This document shows, piece by piece, positions 42,756 through 52,484 of a stretch of DNA of 64,000 nt. Position 1 is the first letter of the stretch. The number at the start of each line of letters is the position of its first letter. The stretch is from JBEHWX01 sp048498995 (GTDB lineage: Bacteria; Bacteroidota; Ignavibacteria; OLB7). The notes under the pieces were generated by a model that worked only from the letters and a program-made list of their open reading frames with translations, did not search any database and was not told where the DNA came from. The position numbers were made by a program, and so were the translations under genes. Where the stretch lies: contig JBEHWX010000006.1 in assembly GCA_048498995.1 (NCBI GenBank), forward strand, positions 1-64,000. The letters run 5' to 3'.

Positions 42756-43988
42756 ATGCTACGAACAACCATCCTGCTTCTCCTCGCGTTGCCGGCGCTG
42801 CTGCTCGGCGGGGAGAGCTGCGCCCGCTCAGGGAGCGGGCGGGAGATTTCAGTGATACAACAGGACGCAACGACGATTCCCGCCGCCGTGGCCGGTCGTG
42901 GGGAGATCGTCTCGTTTACAACGATAGAAACACGCAGCGCCGCGGAGATCACCTCCTCGCTGCGATCGATCGGACTTCCGGATAGGGCGGCCTCCGGCGG
43001 GACGATCTACAAGGTGGTCTACAGGACCATCGATGTGCACGGAAGGCCGGCCATTGCCTCCGGAACGCTCGCGCTGCCGACCGATCGGCGCGGAGCTCTG
43101 CCGCTCGTCGGATATCAGCACGGGACCGTGCTCAACCGGAGGAGCGTCTCCTCGGTATACGGCTTCGATCTTTCCTCGCTCGCCCTGGTGGGGAGCGGTT
43201 ACGCGGTCGCAAGCGCCGATTATCTCGGCCTCGGCGATTCCCCGGGCCTGCATCCCTACGTTCACGCGGCATCGCTTGCCAGCGCGGTGGTGGACATGCT
43301 CCGGGCCGCGCGCGCTCTCTGCGCAACCGAGGGAGTGGATCTCAACGATCAGCTCTTCCTGATGGGATATTCAGAGGGAGGCTACGCCACGATGGCCGCG
43401 GCGCGGGAGATCGAGGAGCATCATTCGCGCGAGTTCACCCTCACCGCGTCGGCGCCGATGGCCGGGCCCTACGATATGTCCGGCGTGATGCGGCATCAAC
43501 TGCTGAGCGATCGCTCCTACGGCTCTCCGTATTACCTGCCATACGTGCTGCTTGCGTATAGGGAAGCCTATGGGTTCGATGATGCTCTTGCCGATGTGTT
43601 CCGCGCCCCGTACGCGGAGCGCATCCCGACGTTGTTCGACGGCGACGGCAATGGGATCTCGATCAACGGCGAGCTGCCGTCGGTGCCGCGCCGGATGCTC
43701 ACCGACCGGTTCATCGAGAGGTTGCAGCGGGATTCGCTCGATCCCATGCTGGTGGCGCTCCGTCGGAACGACCTTACCGGGTGGTCCCCGCGCGCGCCGA
43801 TGCGTCTGTATCACGGCAGACAGGATGATCTGGTGCCGTACGAAAATTCCGTGGTGGCGCTGCGCGAGCTGCGCGCGCATGGAGGAACGGATGTGGAGCT
43901 GGTGACGATCAATGCCGGCGGGCATGGAGCCTGCGCGCTCCCGAGTCTGGCCGGTGCCAAGCGCTGGTTCGATTCGTTGAAAAAGTGA
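42756..43988 (+). CDS. Secreted alpha/beta-hydrolase, lipase/esterase-like
   Basis: A 410-aa exported hydrolase. The signal segment (ILLLLALPALLLGG) is followed by a Cys that does not fit a strict lipobox. The fold shows YQHGTVL (oxyanion region), SADYLGLGDSPGLHPY, the nucleophile elbow FLMGYSEGGYATM, Asp in HGRQDDLVPY and His in NAGGHGAC, as in secretory lipases/esterases (LIP family). A ribosome site gcgaggtg precedes the ATG. Substrate unknown. Single gene. Confidence 0.88.
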   Translation: MLRTTILLLLALPALLLGGESCARSGSGREISVIQQDATTIPAAVAGRGEIVSFTTIETRSAAEITSSLRSIGLPDRAASGGTIYKVVYRTIDVHGRPAIASGTLALPTDRRGALPLVGYQHGTVLNRRSVSSVYGFDLSSLALVGSGYAVASADYLGLGDSPGLHPYVHAASLASAVVDMLRAARALCATEGVDLNDQLFLMGYSEGGYATMAAAREIEEHHSREFTLTASAPMAGPYDMSGVMRHQLLSDRSYGSPYYLPYVLLAYREAYGFDDALADVFRAPYAERIPTLFDGDGNGISINGELPSVPRRMLTDRFIERLQRDSLDPMLVALRRNDLTGWSPRAPMRLYHGRQDDLVPYENSVVALRELRAHGGTDVELVTINAGGHGACALPSLAGAKRWFDSLKK

Positions 43989-44309
43989 GTCGCCAAATTC
44001 AGATGACAATCAGTGGCGCTCGCCGTCGCAATGGTGTCGATCGCGCTTCGTGGCATGCCGGGGCAGAGATGATGAAAGCTAGGTGGTGCCGAGGAAACAA
44101 CGGACTGGCGAGCTACCTTGTACCGTTTCGATTCTCGTGTCAGGTGTCGGCATTTCGCAATCGTCTGGAAGCGCCGATGCATCGGATCACGAGGCAATGA
44201 TTCTCGCGAGGGAGTCGGTATCGCACGCGCGGTGGCCCGACCGCGGAACAACAATCAACGACGTGGCCGGCGCCCGATCCGGGATCGCCGGCCCCCATGT
44301 TCATACCAG
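43989..44309. other. Intergenic region, no gene seen
   Basis: About 320 bases between the esterase and the YciI-like gene without a credible open frame, repeat or structured element. Confidence 0.5.
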
Positions 44310-44645
44310 ATGTCGCAAACAACGGATAGAGCATCGGAGCCGGCCGGACGGCCGCATATCACGTATATCCTCATTCACACTCCCGGCGAGCGATGGGAGG
44401 CTTCGGTCCCCTTCATGGAGCAGGCCGGCGTGATGGACCACGCGGGCTATCTGGCCGAGCTGGCCGCGCACGGCAAGCTCATGATGGGAGGACCGTTTCT
44501 CGACGACACCGGCGGCATGGTCCTGCTGGCCGTGGAGTCGGAGGAGGAGGCGCTTCGGATAGCCGCGGAGGATCCGGGCGTTACCTCGGGACTTCTCCGC
44601 GTGGAGGTGCGTCCATGGCTGCCGGCGGTACGCTCGCGCTCGTGA
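44310..44645 (+). CDS. YciI-like protein
   Basis: A 111-aa YCII-domain protein (ferredoxin-like fold). The diagnostic pattern is HAGYLAELAAHGKLMMGGPF followed by DDTGGMVLLAVESEEEALRI and DPGV near the end, with the conserved His/Asp pair of the family. YCII proteins may be small dehydrochlorinase-like enzymes; the substrate is unknown. It ends in an rcrs-type basic tail and is followed by a strong terminator at 44740. Confidence 0.85.
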   Translation: MSQTTDRASEPAGRPHITYILIHTPGERWEASVPFMEQAGVMDHAGYLAELAAHGKLMMGGPFLDDTGGMVLLAVESEEEALRIAAEDPGVTSGLLRVEVRPWLPAVRSRS

Positions 44646-44739
44646 GCACACGTTCGTGAGCGTGCGTTCGTGAGCCGGCAACGGCAAGTCGGCCACGGTA
44701 TCGCCGGCCAGGTCGGATCCGACATTGAACATTCCATGC

Positions 44740-44781
44740 CATGTCCCGCGCGTCGGTGCGCGCGGGACATGCCGTTTTTTT
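44740..44781 (+). terminator. Strong rho-independent terminator
   Basis: A perfect 13-bp GC-rich stem (catgtcccgcgcg against cgcgcgggacatg) with a 6-base loop is followed closely by seven T. It ends the YciI-like unit and isolates the toxin locus downstream. Confidence 0.95.
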
Positions 44782-45026
44782 GATGAGTCCGGTGGCTCCA
44801 CCGAGCTCATCGAGGCGTTCGCGACCAAGTAGGCGCGATTTCTCGCCGATCTCGACTTCCGGTTGACTCTCAGAACCCCGGGCAGTAGATTCCGCCCGGT
44901 TCGACCAGATGCGTCCGCGCATCCGTCGCCCTGTATCACAACCACTGCAACTCAGCGAATATCATAACCGACGGGCACCGGTTTCGTGCCGTCGCATGCG
45001 CTCTTCGATCTGAAGAGGAACCACCA

Positions 45027-48000
45027 ATGCCGTACGACCACCAGCAGCTTCCGACGGCCGCAGAGCCGACAACGAACGAAATCACGCGTCAGCGGGCCGT
45101 CGCCGGCCTCGACCTCAGCCGGGGAGAGCGGCGGGACCGCTCGTCCGGCCATGGAGATAGCGGCTCCGATCCGGCTCGCGGCGGGGGCTACCCGCACTCG
45201 TTCATGCTCCGCGATCGCCTGAACCAGAGCGATGAAGAGCGCGCCGTCAGATCCTTGATCCGCGCCAAGCTCCGCATCGGCGATGCCGGTGACCAGTTCG
45301 AGCAGGAGGCCGATCGCGTGGCCGAACAGGTGGTGACGCGGCAGTCGCGCGGTACCGTGTCGGGCAACTCCGGTTCGGGCAGCTCCGGTTCGGGCGGGGC
45401 CTCCGGTGGATCGCAACGCCAGCCGTCGATCTCCCGAATGCCGCTAGCCACCACGAGCCTCTGGGCCGCCGCGCGCACGTCGTCGGAGAGGGAACATTCC
45501 GGGGACGGGGCTCGCACGGAGCGCGCGACGGAGAGTGCGCGTCCCTCGATGGTCGACGTGGCCACGCGAGCCATTGACGGCAGTGGGGAAGGAAGCCCGA
45601 TGCATCCGGCGACGCGCGGCACGCTCGAATCCTCGCTCGGCACCGATCTGAGCCAGGTACGCGTCCACGACGATCGGACCGCCCAACGCTCCGCCTCCGA
45701 TCTCGGCGCCCGCGCCTTCACGCACCGGAATCATATCTGGCTCGGCCCTGGAGAATCGCAGAGCGATCTGTCGCTGATGGCGCACGAGACCGCGCACGTC
45801 CTGCAGCAGGATGGCGTGGTGCGCCGCAAGCCGGATCCGACGAAGGAGGATCAGAACGAGGAGGAGAAGAAGCGGAAGATCGAACAGGGAGCACCGACCG
45901 GCGCCGAGACGACGGAGGGTGCCGCCGATGGATCCGTTACCCCCACATCGACCTCCCGGGATGGCGCCGCCATGCCGACCTCGACCGCCACGACGACACC
46001 CGTTCCGACGTCGGCCGCGAGCGAAAACACGGCGGCCCCGGAAGGAGAAGCGGCGACCGCCGAATCAGAAACCGCATCCGGGAACGACGGCGCGCGGGCC
46101 ATGGCGCCCGATGGTGCCTCCGGAGCTCCCGAGCCGATGCCGACGGCATCGGCGGGCGTCGGAGAGAACGGCGGCAACCACGAGAAGGAGATCGACTCTC
46201 CGGTTCTGACGCGCACGGTCGGAGCTGTCACCTCCGATGTCCAGCACGTCGAGGGAACGGCCCCGGCGGGAGCGCCGCCGACCGTCGCGGAGAAGGTCTC
46301 CGAGGCGGGTGACGCGGCGGCCGCGCGGGCCAGCACGGGACCGGAATCGGCCAGCGGAGCGTCGGTCGATATCCAGGCGGCTTCGCTGACGGATGCGTCC
46401 GAGGAAGCGGGGGCCACGAAGGAGGCCGTTGCTCTCGAAGGTGCCGAGGTGGCCGGTGAGGCCGGCGGCGCTGCGATGGAGATGGCCGCATCGGTCGAGG
46501 GAGAGGGGCCGGCCGAGGAGGGAGCCGAAGCGCCGGAGCAGATCATGACCGGCCCCGGCACGCCATCCGTCACGGCCGGAGCGCCGGCGGGTGAGGCCGC
46601 GCAGGCCCCGCCACCCGGATCGCTCGCGGCGATCGGAGCCAGCGCGACGCAGCTTCTGAGCACGGGCGTTCATTTCGGTGGCGAAACTTCGAAGGACTCC
46701 CGGACCGGCGACAACCCGGCCGCCGAGGCCAACGCGAAAAGCACCGAGTTCCTCGCGCGCGGCGTCACGCGGGTGCAGTCGATCGTCGCGGCCGGCGAGA
46801 GCGTTTCCGGCGAGATCACGGCCGCCGCGACCGCCGCCAAGGCCGGCGTCGATGCCTCGATGTCCGAGAACACCTCCAAGCTGCAGGCGAGCATCGCCGG
46901 CGCCAGGGGGGAAGCGACCAAGAAGGCCACCCAGACCCGCGGCACCGTCGACCGGAATCACACGCGCGCCATCTCCAGCGTCAACTCCTCCACGACCGCG
47001 GCGCGCGGACGCGCCCAGTCGATGCACCAGGCCGCGATGCGCGCGCTCGCCACGCAGGAGTCGGCGCAGCTCGGCCGCGTCCAAAGTCATTTCGCCACCG
47101 GCTACCAGACGTTCAGGGGACTCGGTCCCGTTGTCGGTAACCGCGCCATCGCGAAAGGTGAGCAGCGTGCCCGCGGCTACATCAGCCAGTTCAACGGCGA
47201 GTCGACGCTGCTGGAGGGTGCGTACCACGACAATAAGCTTCAGGCCAGCGCCGACGCCGCGCGCGCGGTGGCCAAGGAGTATCAGAAGGGAATCATCGCC
47301 GAGGCGGACAAGCAGGCCGGCAACCTGCTCCAGGGGAAGCCGCAGGCTATCGCCAAGGTGAGGGAGTCGGCCGGCAAGACGCGCGACGTACTCAACGCGC
47401 AGCTCAAGACCGCGAACGACTCGCTCGACAAGGCCAAGATGAGCTCGATCGCCGGCGCCAACGCGATGAAGAAGAAGCTGATCAAGGCGATCGACAAGGG
47501 GCTCAAGTCCACCCTCGCGAAGCTCGCCGAGCAGGAGTCGGCGCAGTTGTCGGGGCTCAAGGCGTACGGCGAGGGGCAGAAGAGCGCCATCGATCGCGAC
47601 ACCGCGCTTGTGATCGCCTCGCTGGTTCAGGGGGTCGCGCAGTCGGCCGGATCGCTCAACGATACGCTGGCCTCCTTCGTCGCCGGTGCGCGGGGAGCCG
47701 AGGCTCCGGCTCCGGAGGAGCTCGACGCCATCCTCGGCGATGCCGATGCCACGATCGGCGAGGTCGTGGCCCAGGTGCTGGCGAAGATTCAGGAGGGGAT
47801 CCAGACGTCGAATCAGGGGATCGCCGGAGGCGGCGCCACCCTCGTCGACTCGCTCAACACCCTCGGCATCGCCGGCATCGACCAGGCCACGAAGGCGCAG
47901 GCCGCGTTCGACGGGGGGCTGACCGAGCTGCTCGGCGTCGCCAACCAGATCTTCTCGGATCTCTCGAAGACCCACCAGCGGACCATGAACGCCTCCACGA

Positions 48001-49787
48001 AGTCCATCGGCAAGGGCTTCGACGAGGTCACCAAGGGAATCACGGAGCTCTTCACCACCATCGACAAGAACCTCTCGCAGGGCTTCACCGACAGCGCGAA
48101 GGGGCTCGAGAAGGGACTCAACGGCGTGCTGACGAAGCTGGACGCGAAGATCTCCGAGGAGGCCAAGAAGGCGGCCGATCAGGTGCAGCCACGCTGGAAG
48201 TCGGTACTGAAGGTGCTCCTGGTGATCGTGGTCCTGATCGTCGTCGCGGTGCTGGTCGGGCCGGCGGTGATCGCCTTCGCCGGCGCCGCGGCCGGCACGC
48301 TCGGGACGATCATCGGCGGCGCGATCGTCGGCGCCGCCGCCGGCGCGACCATCCAGCTCGGCAACAACCTGATCGACGGGAACAAGAACATCTTCGAGGG
48401 GGTCGGCAAGGCGGCCGCGGTCGGCGCCATCAGCGGCCTGGCCGGTGGCCTGGGAGCCGCGGCCAGCGGCGCGGTCGGATCGACGCTCGGCACCGTCGGG
48501 CAGGCGCTCGTCCGCGGCGGCATCAACCTCGCCTTCGACGTCGGCGGCAGCATCATCGGCGATCTTGCCGTCGGCAATCCGATCACGCTGGAGGGTGTGC
48601 TGATCGGCGCGGGCATCGGCCTGGTTGCCGGTGGTGCCTTCAATAATCTCGGGAAGCTCGGGAAGATCGGCCGCGCTCTCGAGTCCGTTCAGATCGCCTC
48701 GGAGGGACTCGGCGCCAGCGCCGGCACCGCGTTCGGCGGCGGCGTCAAGAGCGGCCTCGGCTTCGTCAAGCCGGAGGTTCCGGCCAGCGAGCCCACGATC
48801 AAACCGGGAACGGTGGAGTCGCCGACGCTCCCGAAGCCGGAAGTCGAGGCGCCGGAGATGCCGGGCGTCAACCGCGTGGCGCCCGAGCCGACCACGAGCG
48901 GCGGAAAGCTGGAGATCGAGCCCCCGTCGGCGCGCACGAAGGGAGCCTCGGAAATCGAGACGCCGGCCGGCGGGCCGAAGGGAGAGTTCGAGCCGACGGT
49001 TCGCGCGCCGAAGACGGAGGCCGAGCCCACCGCCACCGGCAGTGGTCACGCCGAGGGGGAGGGGAAGCCGGCCGGGGTGAAGCCCGAGGAGGAGATCCCG
49101 TCCGGCGCGCAAAGAAACGGCGACGCGCCGAAGCGGAGCACGCACGCCAACGAGCCGGAGATCGAGCCGGGCGTGGTGGCCAAGGAGAAGGTGACCGGAC
49201 CGGACGGCGAGCACCAGATCAAGGTTCTGAAGAACGGGAAGGTGGTGAAGTGCTCGGAGTGCGCCGACCTGCGCGCCCGCTATGCCGACGAGCTGGCCGA
49301 TCCGAACAACGCCCATCTGAAGGAGCGTCTGGACGCGCTCGAGGGCGTCGCCGATCCGAAGGTGAAGGCGCGACTGGCGGCCGAGCTGGATGGGGAGCTC
49401 GGGGCGGTCAAGACCGGCCGGCTGGGAGCGGGCATGGACGTGGAAACAGGGCCCGTTACAAACACCCCGACGATCAACGGGCGCAAACCAATTAACAGCG
49501 AGTATGCCGGGAAAACGCATCCATCGGGCGTCAAATTCACCGAACAAGGATTCCCGGATTTCCGACCGCATGCCAAGGCGGAAGTCGAGCTCGACAATCT
49601 TACGGGGCATTACCCGACTGATGCTGCACGTGCAAATCAGGCCGTGGGATTGAGCAAGACTCCGGATGATTACGTTTGGCATCATGTCGAGGATGGACGT
49701 ACATTACAGCTCATTCCCAAGAAGATTCACAGAGCCGCCAGACATACCGGCGGAGCGGCAATCATTCGCAATGGAGGGTTCGATTGA
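45027..49787 (+). CDS. DUF4157 polymorphic toxin with WHH-type HNH nuclease tail
   Basis: A 1586-aa protein. Residues about 190-258 are a DUF4157 (eCIS-core) domain: VRVHDDRTAQRSASDLGARA and a HETAHVLQQ metal-site motif. A long Ala/Glu/Pro-rich region (about 270-560) and coiled-coil helices (about 570-1050) follow. A hydrophobic segment (VLLVIVVLIVVAVLV, about 1062-1076) precedes Gly/Ala-rich glycine-zipper stretches to about 1215. After a Pro/Glu linker, the tail ends in a WHH nuclease: SEYAGKTHPSGVKF, FPDFRPHAKAEVELDN and DDYVWHHVEDGRTLQLIPKK, then ARHTGGA. It should cut nucleic acid in a target cell. The SUKH gene that follows overlaps its stop. No secretion or baseplate genes are in the window. 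Confidence 0.9.
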   Translation: MPYDHQQLPTAAEPTTNEITRQRAVAGLDLSRGERRDRSSGHGDSGSDPARGGGYPHSFMLRDRLNQSDEERAVRSLIRAKLRIGDAGDQFEQEADRVAEQVVTRQSRGTVSGNSGSGSSGSGGASGGSQRQPSISRMPLATTSLWAAARTSSEREHSGDGARTERATESARPSMVDVATRAIDGSGEGSPMHPATRGTLESSLGTDLSQVRVHDDRTAQRSASDLGARAFTHRNHIWLGPGESQSDLSLMAHETAHVLQQDGVVRRKPDPTKEDQNEEEKKRKIEQGAPTGAETTEGAADGSVTPTSTSRDGAAMPTSTATTTPVPTSAASENTAAPEGEAATAESETASGNDGARAMAPDGASGAPEPMPTASAGVGENGGNHEKEIDSPVLTRTVGAVTSDVQHVEGTAPAGAPPTVAEKVSEAGDAAAARASTGPESASGASVDIQAASLTDASEEAGATKEAVALEGAEVAGEAGGAAMEMAASVEGEGPAEEGAEAPEQIMTGPGTPSVTAGAPAGEAAQAPPPGSLAAIGASATQLLSTGVHFGGETSKDSRTGDNPAAEANAKSTEFLARGVTRVQSIVAAGESVSGEITAAATAAKAGVDASMSENTSKLQASIAGARGEATKKATQTRGTVDRNHTRAISSVNSSTTAARGRAQSMHQAAMRALATQESAQLGRVQSHFATGYQTFRGLGPVVGNRAIAKGEQRARGYISQFNGESTLLEGAYHDNKLQASADAARAVAKEYQKGIIAEADKQAGNLLQGKPQAIAKVRESAGKTRDVLNAQLKTANDSLDKAKMSSIAGANAMKKKLIKAIDKGLKSTLAKLAEQESAQLSGLKAYGEGQKSAIDRDTALVIASLVQGVAQSAGSLNDTLASFVAGARGAEAPAPEELDAILGDADATIGEVVAQVLAKIQEGIQTSNQGIAGGGATLVDSLNTLGIAGIDQATKAQAAFDGGLTELLGVANQIFSDLSKTHQRTMNASTKSIGKGFDEVTKGITELFTTIDKNLSQGFTDSAKGLEKGLNGVLTKLDAKISEEAKKAADQVQPRWKSVLKVLLVIVVLIVVAVLVGPAVIAFAGAAAGTLGTIIGGAIVGAAAGATIQLGNNLIDGNKNIFEGVGKAAAVGAISGLAGGLGAAASGAVGSTLGTVGQALVRGGINLAFDVGGSIIGDLAVGNPITLEGVLIGAGIGLVAGGAFNNLGKLGKIGRALESVQIASEGLGASAGTAFGGGVKSGLGFVKPEVPASEPTIKPGTVESPTLPKPEVEAPEMPGVNRVAPEPTTSGGKLEIEPPSARTKGASEIETPAGGPKGEFEPTVRAPKTEAEPTATGSGHAEGEGKPAGVKPEEEIPSGAQRNGDAPKRSTHANEPEIEPGVVAKEKVTGPDGEHQIKVLKNGKVVKCSECADLRARYADELADPNNAHLKERLDALEGVADPKVKARLAAELDGELGAVKTGRLGAGMDVETGPVTNTPTINGRKPINSEYAGKTHPSGVKFTEQGFPDFRPHAKAEVELDNLTGHYPTDAARANQAVGLSKTPDDYVWHHVEDGRTLQLIPKKIHRAARHTGGAAIIRNGGFD

Positions 49788-50263
49788 TGAAGGTCAAGTT
49801 GAGCAAGGGAAGCGCGGCTTCACCTGATGATGTCGCTTTGCTGGAAGCGAAGCTTGGAGAGCCCTTGGTGAGGGATTATTTGACGTTTCTGGAGAGGAAC
49901 GATGGCGCTGAAGCGGAGAGTAACATCTGCGCCATCGATCGGGCGAGTAATTGCGCCGTTACCGGCTTCATTCCGGTGCGGGACATTCCGGAAGAGATGT
50001 CGTGGATTGAAAATCTTCCTGACCGAGCGTTTCCAATCGCCTGGGCAGAAGGAGGGAATTATGTGCTGCTGGATCAAGGGAAAGGTGGAGCCGTCTTCTT
50101 TTGGGATCATGAGCTCCCCGATGACATGATCAGGATAGCGGATGATTTCGATGCGTTTCTGGAAACTCTCGAGCCGTTCGATCCCAGCAGCGTCGTGCTG
50201 AAGCCGGAGGATGTGAAAAAAGCCTGGATCGATCCGGACTTTTTGAAAAGCCTCGGAGAATAG
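49787..50263 (+). CDS. SMI1/KNR4 (SUKH) family immunity protein
   Basis: A 158-aa acidic soluble protein of the SUKH superfamily: an N-terminal helix with DDVALLEAKLGEPLVRDYLTFLE and a central beta region (FIPVRDIPE, NYVLLDQGKGGAVFFWDHE) followed by the IADDFDAFLETL helix. It overlaps the toxin stop by one base (TGATG) and has ggaggg upstream. SUKH proteins commonly neutralise nuclease toxins, so it is the presumed cognate immunity factor of the WHH toxin. Its GC is lower than the toxin body. Confidence 0.9.
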   Translation: MKVKLSKGSAASPDDVALLEAKLGEPLVRDYLTFLERNDGAEAESNICAIDRASNCAVTGFIPVRDIPEEMSWIENLPDRAFPIAWAEGGNYVLLDQGKGGAVFFWDHELPDDMIRIADDFDAFLETLEPFDPSSVVLKPEDVKKAWIDPDFLKSLGE

Positions 50264-50301
50264 TATTGATCCTTGGAGTAATCAGCGTGTGCCCGGTGCC
50301 A

Positions 50302-50552
50302 ATGGCGCGCGTTATCCTGGGTTACATGCCGAGATATTCTGATGTGGTTGATATGATCGCGGCCGATCAGGCGCGAATCGTCGATGGTTATGCGCGCAAT
50401 ATTGTCGAAACCTTCCGACGCACCATCGGTGGCCGCTGGGATATCGATCTGGAAATGACAGGGATATGTATTTCCGGATCCGCCGCACCGGCGGCTATCC
50501 GCGGCGCATCCTGGAAAACGGCGTCGAGGAAAAAGCCAACGCCGCGAAGTAA
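50302..50552 (+). pseudogene. Frameshifted small gene in the toxin locus
   Basis: The frame from 50302 encodes YSDVVDMIAADQARIVDGYA then NIVETFRRTIGGRWDIDLE and continues as low-complexity sequence. From about 50457 the protein-like signal moves to another frame, reading RDMYFRIRRTGGYPRRILEN and ending at TAA 50550-50552. A single lost base would join the two into a protein of about 83 aa. I do not recognise the family. Its place suggests a decayed immunity gene or toxin fragment. The call is tentative. Confidence 0.4.
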
Positions 50553-50783
50553 GGTTTGGGCGTCTGTCGGCCCATATCCGGAATCGCTCCTCATGAGCGC
50601 ATGTGGGGGGCGATTTGCCGTTTCCGGGAGATCGGGGGAGATGCATGATCGGCATCAACCTGCCTTGCGGATAGCGCCGACGAGTGGGGAGTGCTCCGCG
50701 CGCCGCCACCTGCCGTGGCGGTGCGCCCCGTCCCGGGAATCCTGCCTGTAAACATCAACCTTCCCCGTAACGATTCGACGACC

Positions 50784-51356
50784 ATGGCTGGTAGCCATCT
50801 CCAGGATCTCGCCGACCGGTATTTCCAGTTCCTCGTTGCCGGGCACGGCTATCGCCGCGCCGCGGCCTCCCCATATCTGGTCGTGTACGAGTCCCCGACG
50901 ACGAGAATCAGCATCTTCCACGATGAGGTCCGCTCCCATGAGCTCAGGCTGAGCGTCGGAGCCAGGGACGGTGATGGCCCGCCATTCTCCATCGGTGAGA
51001 TCCTGAGATTCCGGAACGCGCCGGAGGCGGCGACGCTCGCGCTGATCCAGGTGCCGGCCGTGGAGGATCTTGACCCATGGATCGAGAAGCTGGCGCATGC
51101 ACTCGGGAGATATGCGGGTGATCTCATCGCCGGGGACGCCCGGAGCTTCGCCGAGCTCACCGCGTTTCGTCATCGCGAAGTCGAGCGTTATGCGCTCGAG
51201 CGCGCGCTTCGCGTCGCGCGTGCCGACGCGGAGGCCGCGTGGCGACGGAAGGACTATGCCGCCGTCGTCGAGATATTTGGCCCTCTGCGCTCCGCGCTCA
51301 CCCCGAGCGAGCTGGTGAAGCTGCGAATCGCCGAGGCGCGCTCGGCAACGCGCTGA
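50784..51356 (+). CDS. Hypothetical protein of the toxin locus
   Basis: A 190-aa soluble alpha/beta protein starting MAGSHLQDLADRYFQFLVAG. The middle has beta-rich SPYLVVYESPTTRISIFHDE and the C-terminal third is helical and charged. I do not know the family. Its size, isolated nature and location between SUKH and other small genes suggest an orphan immunity protein, but that is inference. An upstream in-frame extension to 50691 is proline-rich and unlikely. Confidence 0.65.
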   Translation: MAGSHLQDLADRYFQFLVAGHGYRRAAASPYLVVYESPTTRISIFHDEVRSHELRLSVGARDGDGPPFSIGEILRFRNAPEAATLALIQVPAVEDLDPWIEKLAHALGRYAGDLIAGDARSFAELTAFRHREVERYALERALRVARADAEAAWRRKDYAAVVEIFGPLRSALTPSELVKLRIAEARSATR

Positions 51357-51487
51357 CGCTCCCCGCGCTTGATCCATCACCTTCCTTCACGGCATCCTCC
51401 GATCGGACTATCTTCCCCTTTTCATCTCATCGCTCGAAGCACAGCACGCACGTGGACCCGCAACCCGTTTCCGCTCGCCATGATCCA

Positions 51488-51892
51488 ATGGCGCCCGTTC
51501 AGCTTCTCCTCGAACGGGAGCACGCCCGCCTCCAGGCCGGCGGCTACTGGGACTGTCTCGCGACCGCGCGCGAGCTTGCCCGGCTGCTCCTCGCCGGAGG
51601 ACGCCGTCCCTGGATCGCGCGCGTTCGCGCGGCCGAGACCATCGACGATCAGACGTATCACGCTCCGCTCGTTCCGCGGGCCCCCGGCATCAACCGCGCC
51701 TGGACCACGCACTACGTCTGCTGCTACGATGGCGTGGCCTGGGAGCCGGTAACGGGGCGCCCGATGCCGACCGGTACGTACGCCGTCGAGATGTTCGGCA
51801 CGCCGATCCCGATGGAGGTCTTCGTTGCTCCGGACGTGGTCCCGGAATATCTCGATCGTTCGATCTCCCCGCGGCGCCGCTCATCGGACTGA
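51488..51892 (+). CDS. Small protein with papain/transglutaminase-like Cys-His pattern
   Basis: A 134-aa protein (from ATG 51488; a GTG at 51452 would add 12 residues). A helix beginning GGYWDCLATARELARLLLAG carries a Cys at its N-end, and a later strand TTHYVCCYDGVAWEPVTGRP carries a His, then an acidic residue. That order and spacing fit a Cys-His-Asp peptidase or transglutaminase core. It may be a minimal cysteine-protease/deamidase toxin domain or a relic of one. It is located amid immunity-like genes. Function not established. Confidence 0.55.
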   Translation: MAPVQLLLEREHARLQAGGYWDCLATARELARLLLAGGRRPWIARVRAAETIDDQTYHAPLVPRAPGINRAWTTHYVCCYDGVAWEPVTGRPMPTGTYAVEMFGTPIPMEVFVAPDVVPEYLDRSISPRRRSSD

Positions 51893-51971
51893 ACGTGGAT
51901 TGCTCCGCGATGAATATTCGGAGGATCGGTTCCATGCCGGCCTTCACCAATATCAGAATGCGTTTCCTCCC

Positions 51972-52484
51972 ATGATCGACAGCGAACCGATCTCCTTCTT
52001 CCATCTCGGCTACAACATCGAGTCGCACGCGTCCACGCTGCGACAGGCGACGCTGGAAGAGCTCAGGGAATGGGTGTTCAGCGACAACCCGGAGCTGTAC
52101 GGCGCCATCGTCGTGACCGGGCTCGGCGCGGGAGAGCTGATCGTCGAGGATGAGCTTCCGCCACTCGTGTGGCATCTCTGTTTTCAGGCGCTTATGGCGC
52201 TGGATCGTGGCGAATCCTATCAGTGGCACATCTTCTCCTATCCGAGCCAGGCGGAGGTGCGCGCCGAGTGGAAGCACGTCTCCATTCTCCTCAACGATCG
52301 CGTGCTCGGGACGTTCCCGACACGGCCGTTGGTGAAGGCGCTCTGGGAGGTGGGGCAGCGCTTCGTCTACATGTACGTGTCGGTGCTGGCGACCAATCCG
52401 GAGTCGGCCCCGGCGGGGGACCAGCTCGTCGAGGGGCGGGACGACGCGCGTGATGCCGTCGCGCGACTGCTCGCGTCCACGTAA
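51972..52484 (+). CDS. Hypothetical protein of the toxin locus
   Basis: A 170-aa soluble protein. The N-terminal half is ISFFHLGYNIESHASTLRQA and contains VFSDNPELYGAIVVTGLG; the C-terminal half is helical. I do not recognise the family. The start is uncertain because the frame is open upstream to about 51825. It follows the Cys-His protein by 80 bases and precedes a SUKH gene, and an immunity role is possible. Confidence 0.6.
   Translation: MIDSEPISFFHLGYNIESHASTLRQATLEELREWVFSDNPELYGAIVVTGLGAGELIVEDELPPLVWHLCFQALMALDRGESYQWHIFSYPSQAEVRAEWKHVSILLNDRVLGTFPTRPLVKALWEVGQRFVYMYVSVLATNPESAPAGDQLVEGRDDARDAVARLLAST

Noticed and set aside
46065..49685. Long minus-strand open frame (1206 codons) opposite the toxin gene
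   Set aside because: It is Arg/Leu/Asp-rich with no recognisable domain and lies fully antisense to the DUF4157 toxin, whose domains are clear.
50266..50751. Intact 161-codon gene
   Set aside because: Only the first part looks like protein; after about 50457 the protein-like signal is in another frame, so a frameshifted gene is more likely.
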